This document shows, in pieces, positions 6,226 to 6,920 of a DNA stretch of 6,920 nucleotides. This DNA is from an uncultured Actinomyces sp. (GTDB lineage Bacteria; Actinomycetota; Actinomycetes; Actinomycetales; Actinomycetaceae). Every line of letters starts with the position of its first letter. Positions within the stretch are counted from its first letter, which is position 1. Made by a program: the position numbers and the translations under genes. The stretch is from positions 1 through 6,920 of the forward strand of contig CAJZFF010000088.1 in assembly GCA_915069725.1 (NCBI GenBank), read 5' to 3'. The notes beneath the pieces were generated by a model. The model made no database searches, was not told the DNA's origin, and was given only the letters and a program-made list of their open reading frames with translations.

Positions 6226-6287
6226 TCACGCTTCAAGGAACCGCAGAAACACGCGGAAAAGTCACCCCCACGCAAGGCACCTGGCCG

Positions 6288-6920
6288 TTACTTCGTCAAA
6301 AAATGTAACGCAAACCACAGATTCGCCCGCTGTTCGGCGTCCTCGATGTCGACACCGAGCGCCCTCCTCAGGCGTACAAGGCGCGCGGGGACGGAGTTGC
6401 GATGCACCCCCAGGCGCTCCGCGATGCGCTGCACCGCCCCGGCCTCGCTGATGTAGATCTCCAGCAGCTCGAGCAGGTCGGGCCGATCCGCGACGCTCCT
6501 CAAACGAGTGCGCGCGAAGGCGCGGGCCCGATCCTCGTCCAGGAGATCCGTGACCGACGGCAGTCCCGAGGCCTCCCAGCGCACCGCTTGCCCGAGCCGC
6601 CGAGCGCCAGTGCAGACGGACAGCGCCTGCTGTGCGGCCCGCGGCAGGTCGGCGATGCCGGCAGAGCCGCTGACCCCGATCCGCATCCGCCCCGCCCATG
6701 GCGCGACACTGCCATCCTCGAGAAGCGCGGGAACGCGCTCGGCCTCACCAAGGATCATCAGGCGGGTCCCATCCCGTTCCGTGCACCACAAAAGCCCCTC
6801 TCCCACTGGACCCCCTCGCCTCTCGACGAGCAGTCGGGCCAGCGCCGAGGAGAGCCCGGCAACGGCAGCGCTGCCGCCCTCAAGGCAGATGACACGCCAC
6901 TGATGACCGCCGCCGGTACC
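6288..6920 (-). CDS. PucR/CdaR-family transcriptional regulator, C-terminal part (runs off window)
   Basis: The frame is open from the right edge to a TAA at 6288-6290, giving the last 210 residues; the start lies beyond 6920, and the GTG at 6806 is internal because similarity continues upstream of it (QWRVICLEG). Visible residues about 7-110 fit the GGDEF-like ligand-side domain of CdaR/PucR proteins, including MRIGVSGSAGIADLPRAAQQAL. Residues about 148-208 are the PucR C-terminal helix-turn-helix: DLLELLEIYISEAGAVQRIAERLGVHRNS, ending DAEQRANLWFALHF. The family commonly activates nearby catabolic genes in response to a pathway metabolite; PucR controls purine use in B. subtilis and a PucR-type GabR controls GABA genes in C. 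glutamicum. It is transcribed in the same direction as the dehydrogenase operon, 311 bases upstream, and probably regulates it. Oddity: the recognition helix reads HRNSVPARL, with a Pro where many relatives have Arg. Confidence 0.88.
   Translation of the reverse strand, partial: GTGGGHQWRVICLEGGSAAVAGLSSALARLLVERRGGPVGEGLLWCTERDGTRLMILGEAERVPALLEDGSVAPWAGRMRIGVSGSAGIADLPRAAQQALSVCTGARRLGQAVRWEASGLPSVTDLLDEDRARAFARTRLRSVADRPDLLELLEIYISEAGAVQRIAERLGVHRNSVPARLVRLRRALGVDIEDAEQRANLWFALHFLTK

Larger units (their letters stand above)
5977..6287 (-). other. 311-base intergenic region: promoter and long structured leader of the dehydrogenase operon
   Basis: No convincing gene is seen on either strand. 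The dehydrogenase frame continues upstream to a GTG at 6093, but that extension is made largely of the short repeats at 6016-6054 and lacks family similarity. No clear terminator follows the PucR stop at 6288; only a 4-bp CCGC/GCGG stem occurs there. Read on the minus strand, the region holds in order an AACGT-G-ACGTT palindrome, a TCGACA-18-TACGAT promoter candidate, a CGCCGG-T-CCGGCG palindrome, small hairpins ending in six T, and the GTCGA-type repeats. If the promoter is real, the 5' leader is about 200 bases, long for a catabolic gene. Confidence 0.55.

Noticed and set aside
6804..6806. GTG at 6806 as start of the PucR gene
   Set aside because: The frame stays open to the window edge and the upstream residues (QWRVICLEG) fit the family, so the gene is partial and this codon is internal.

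Overview
The window is GC-rich, with strong G/C preference at third codon positions, long antisense shadow ORFs and mostly GC-ending codons. Together with the gene families present, this suggests a chromosome segment of a high-GC Gram-positive (actinobacterial) organism. Genus is not resolvable from sequence alone. No rRNA, tRNA, CRISPR array, transposase or phage gene was seen.

Layout: at the left edge a small plus-strand gene (137-445) belongs to the ClbS/DfsB (DUF1706) four-helix family but has lost its middle third and its first few residues, so it looks like a remnant. It converges on a minus-strand gene block, and the two are separated by a near-perfect 17-bp-stem hairpin (479-515) that can end transcription from both sides. 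Reading the minus strand from the right edge: a PucR-type regulator (C-terminal 210 residues only, running off the window at 6920), a 311-base gap, a gamma-aminobutyraldehyde-type aldehyde dehydrogenase (start 5976), a tandem universal-stress-protein-domain protein (30-base gap), an APC-family permease (ATGA overlap with the USP gene), a 173-base gap holding a possible 49-codon ORF, and a class III PLP aminotransferase of the glutamate-1-semialdehyde-aminomutase-like type.

How it may work together (inference): the permease would import an amine or omega-amino acid, the aminotransferase would remove the terminal amino group to give an amino-aldehyde, and the dehydrogenase would oxidise the aldehyde to an acid such as GABA, with PucR sensing a pathway compound. 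Putrescine is the leading substrate because the dehydrogenase matches the PatD type closely; GABA, other diamines and beta-amino acids remain possible. The USP gene, translationally coupled to the permease, is the least expected member.

The regulatory DNA is concentrated in 5977-6287: a candidate promoter (TCGACA-18-TACGAT, minus strand), an 11-bp palindrome touching its -35 box, and a roughly 200-base leader holding a 13-bp palindrome, small hairpins followed by six T, and four GTCGA-type repeats. I see no clearly new large system; the points most worth a second look are the internally deleted ClbS gene, the USP-permease coupling, the structured dehydrogenase leader and the possible small ORF overlapping the aminotransferase start.
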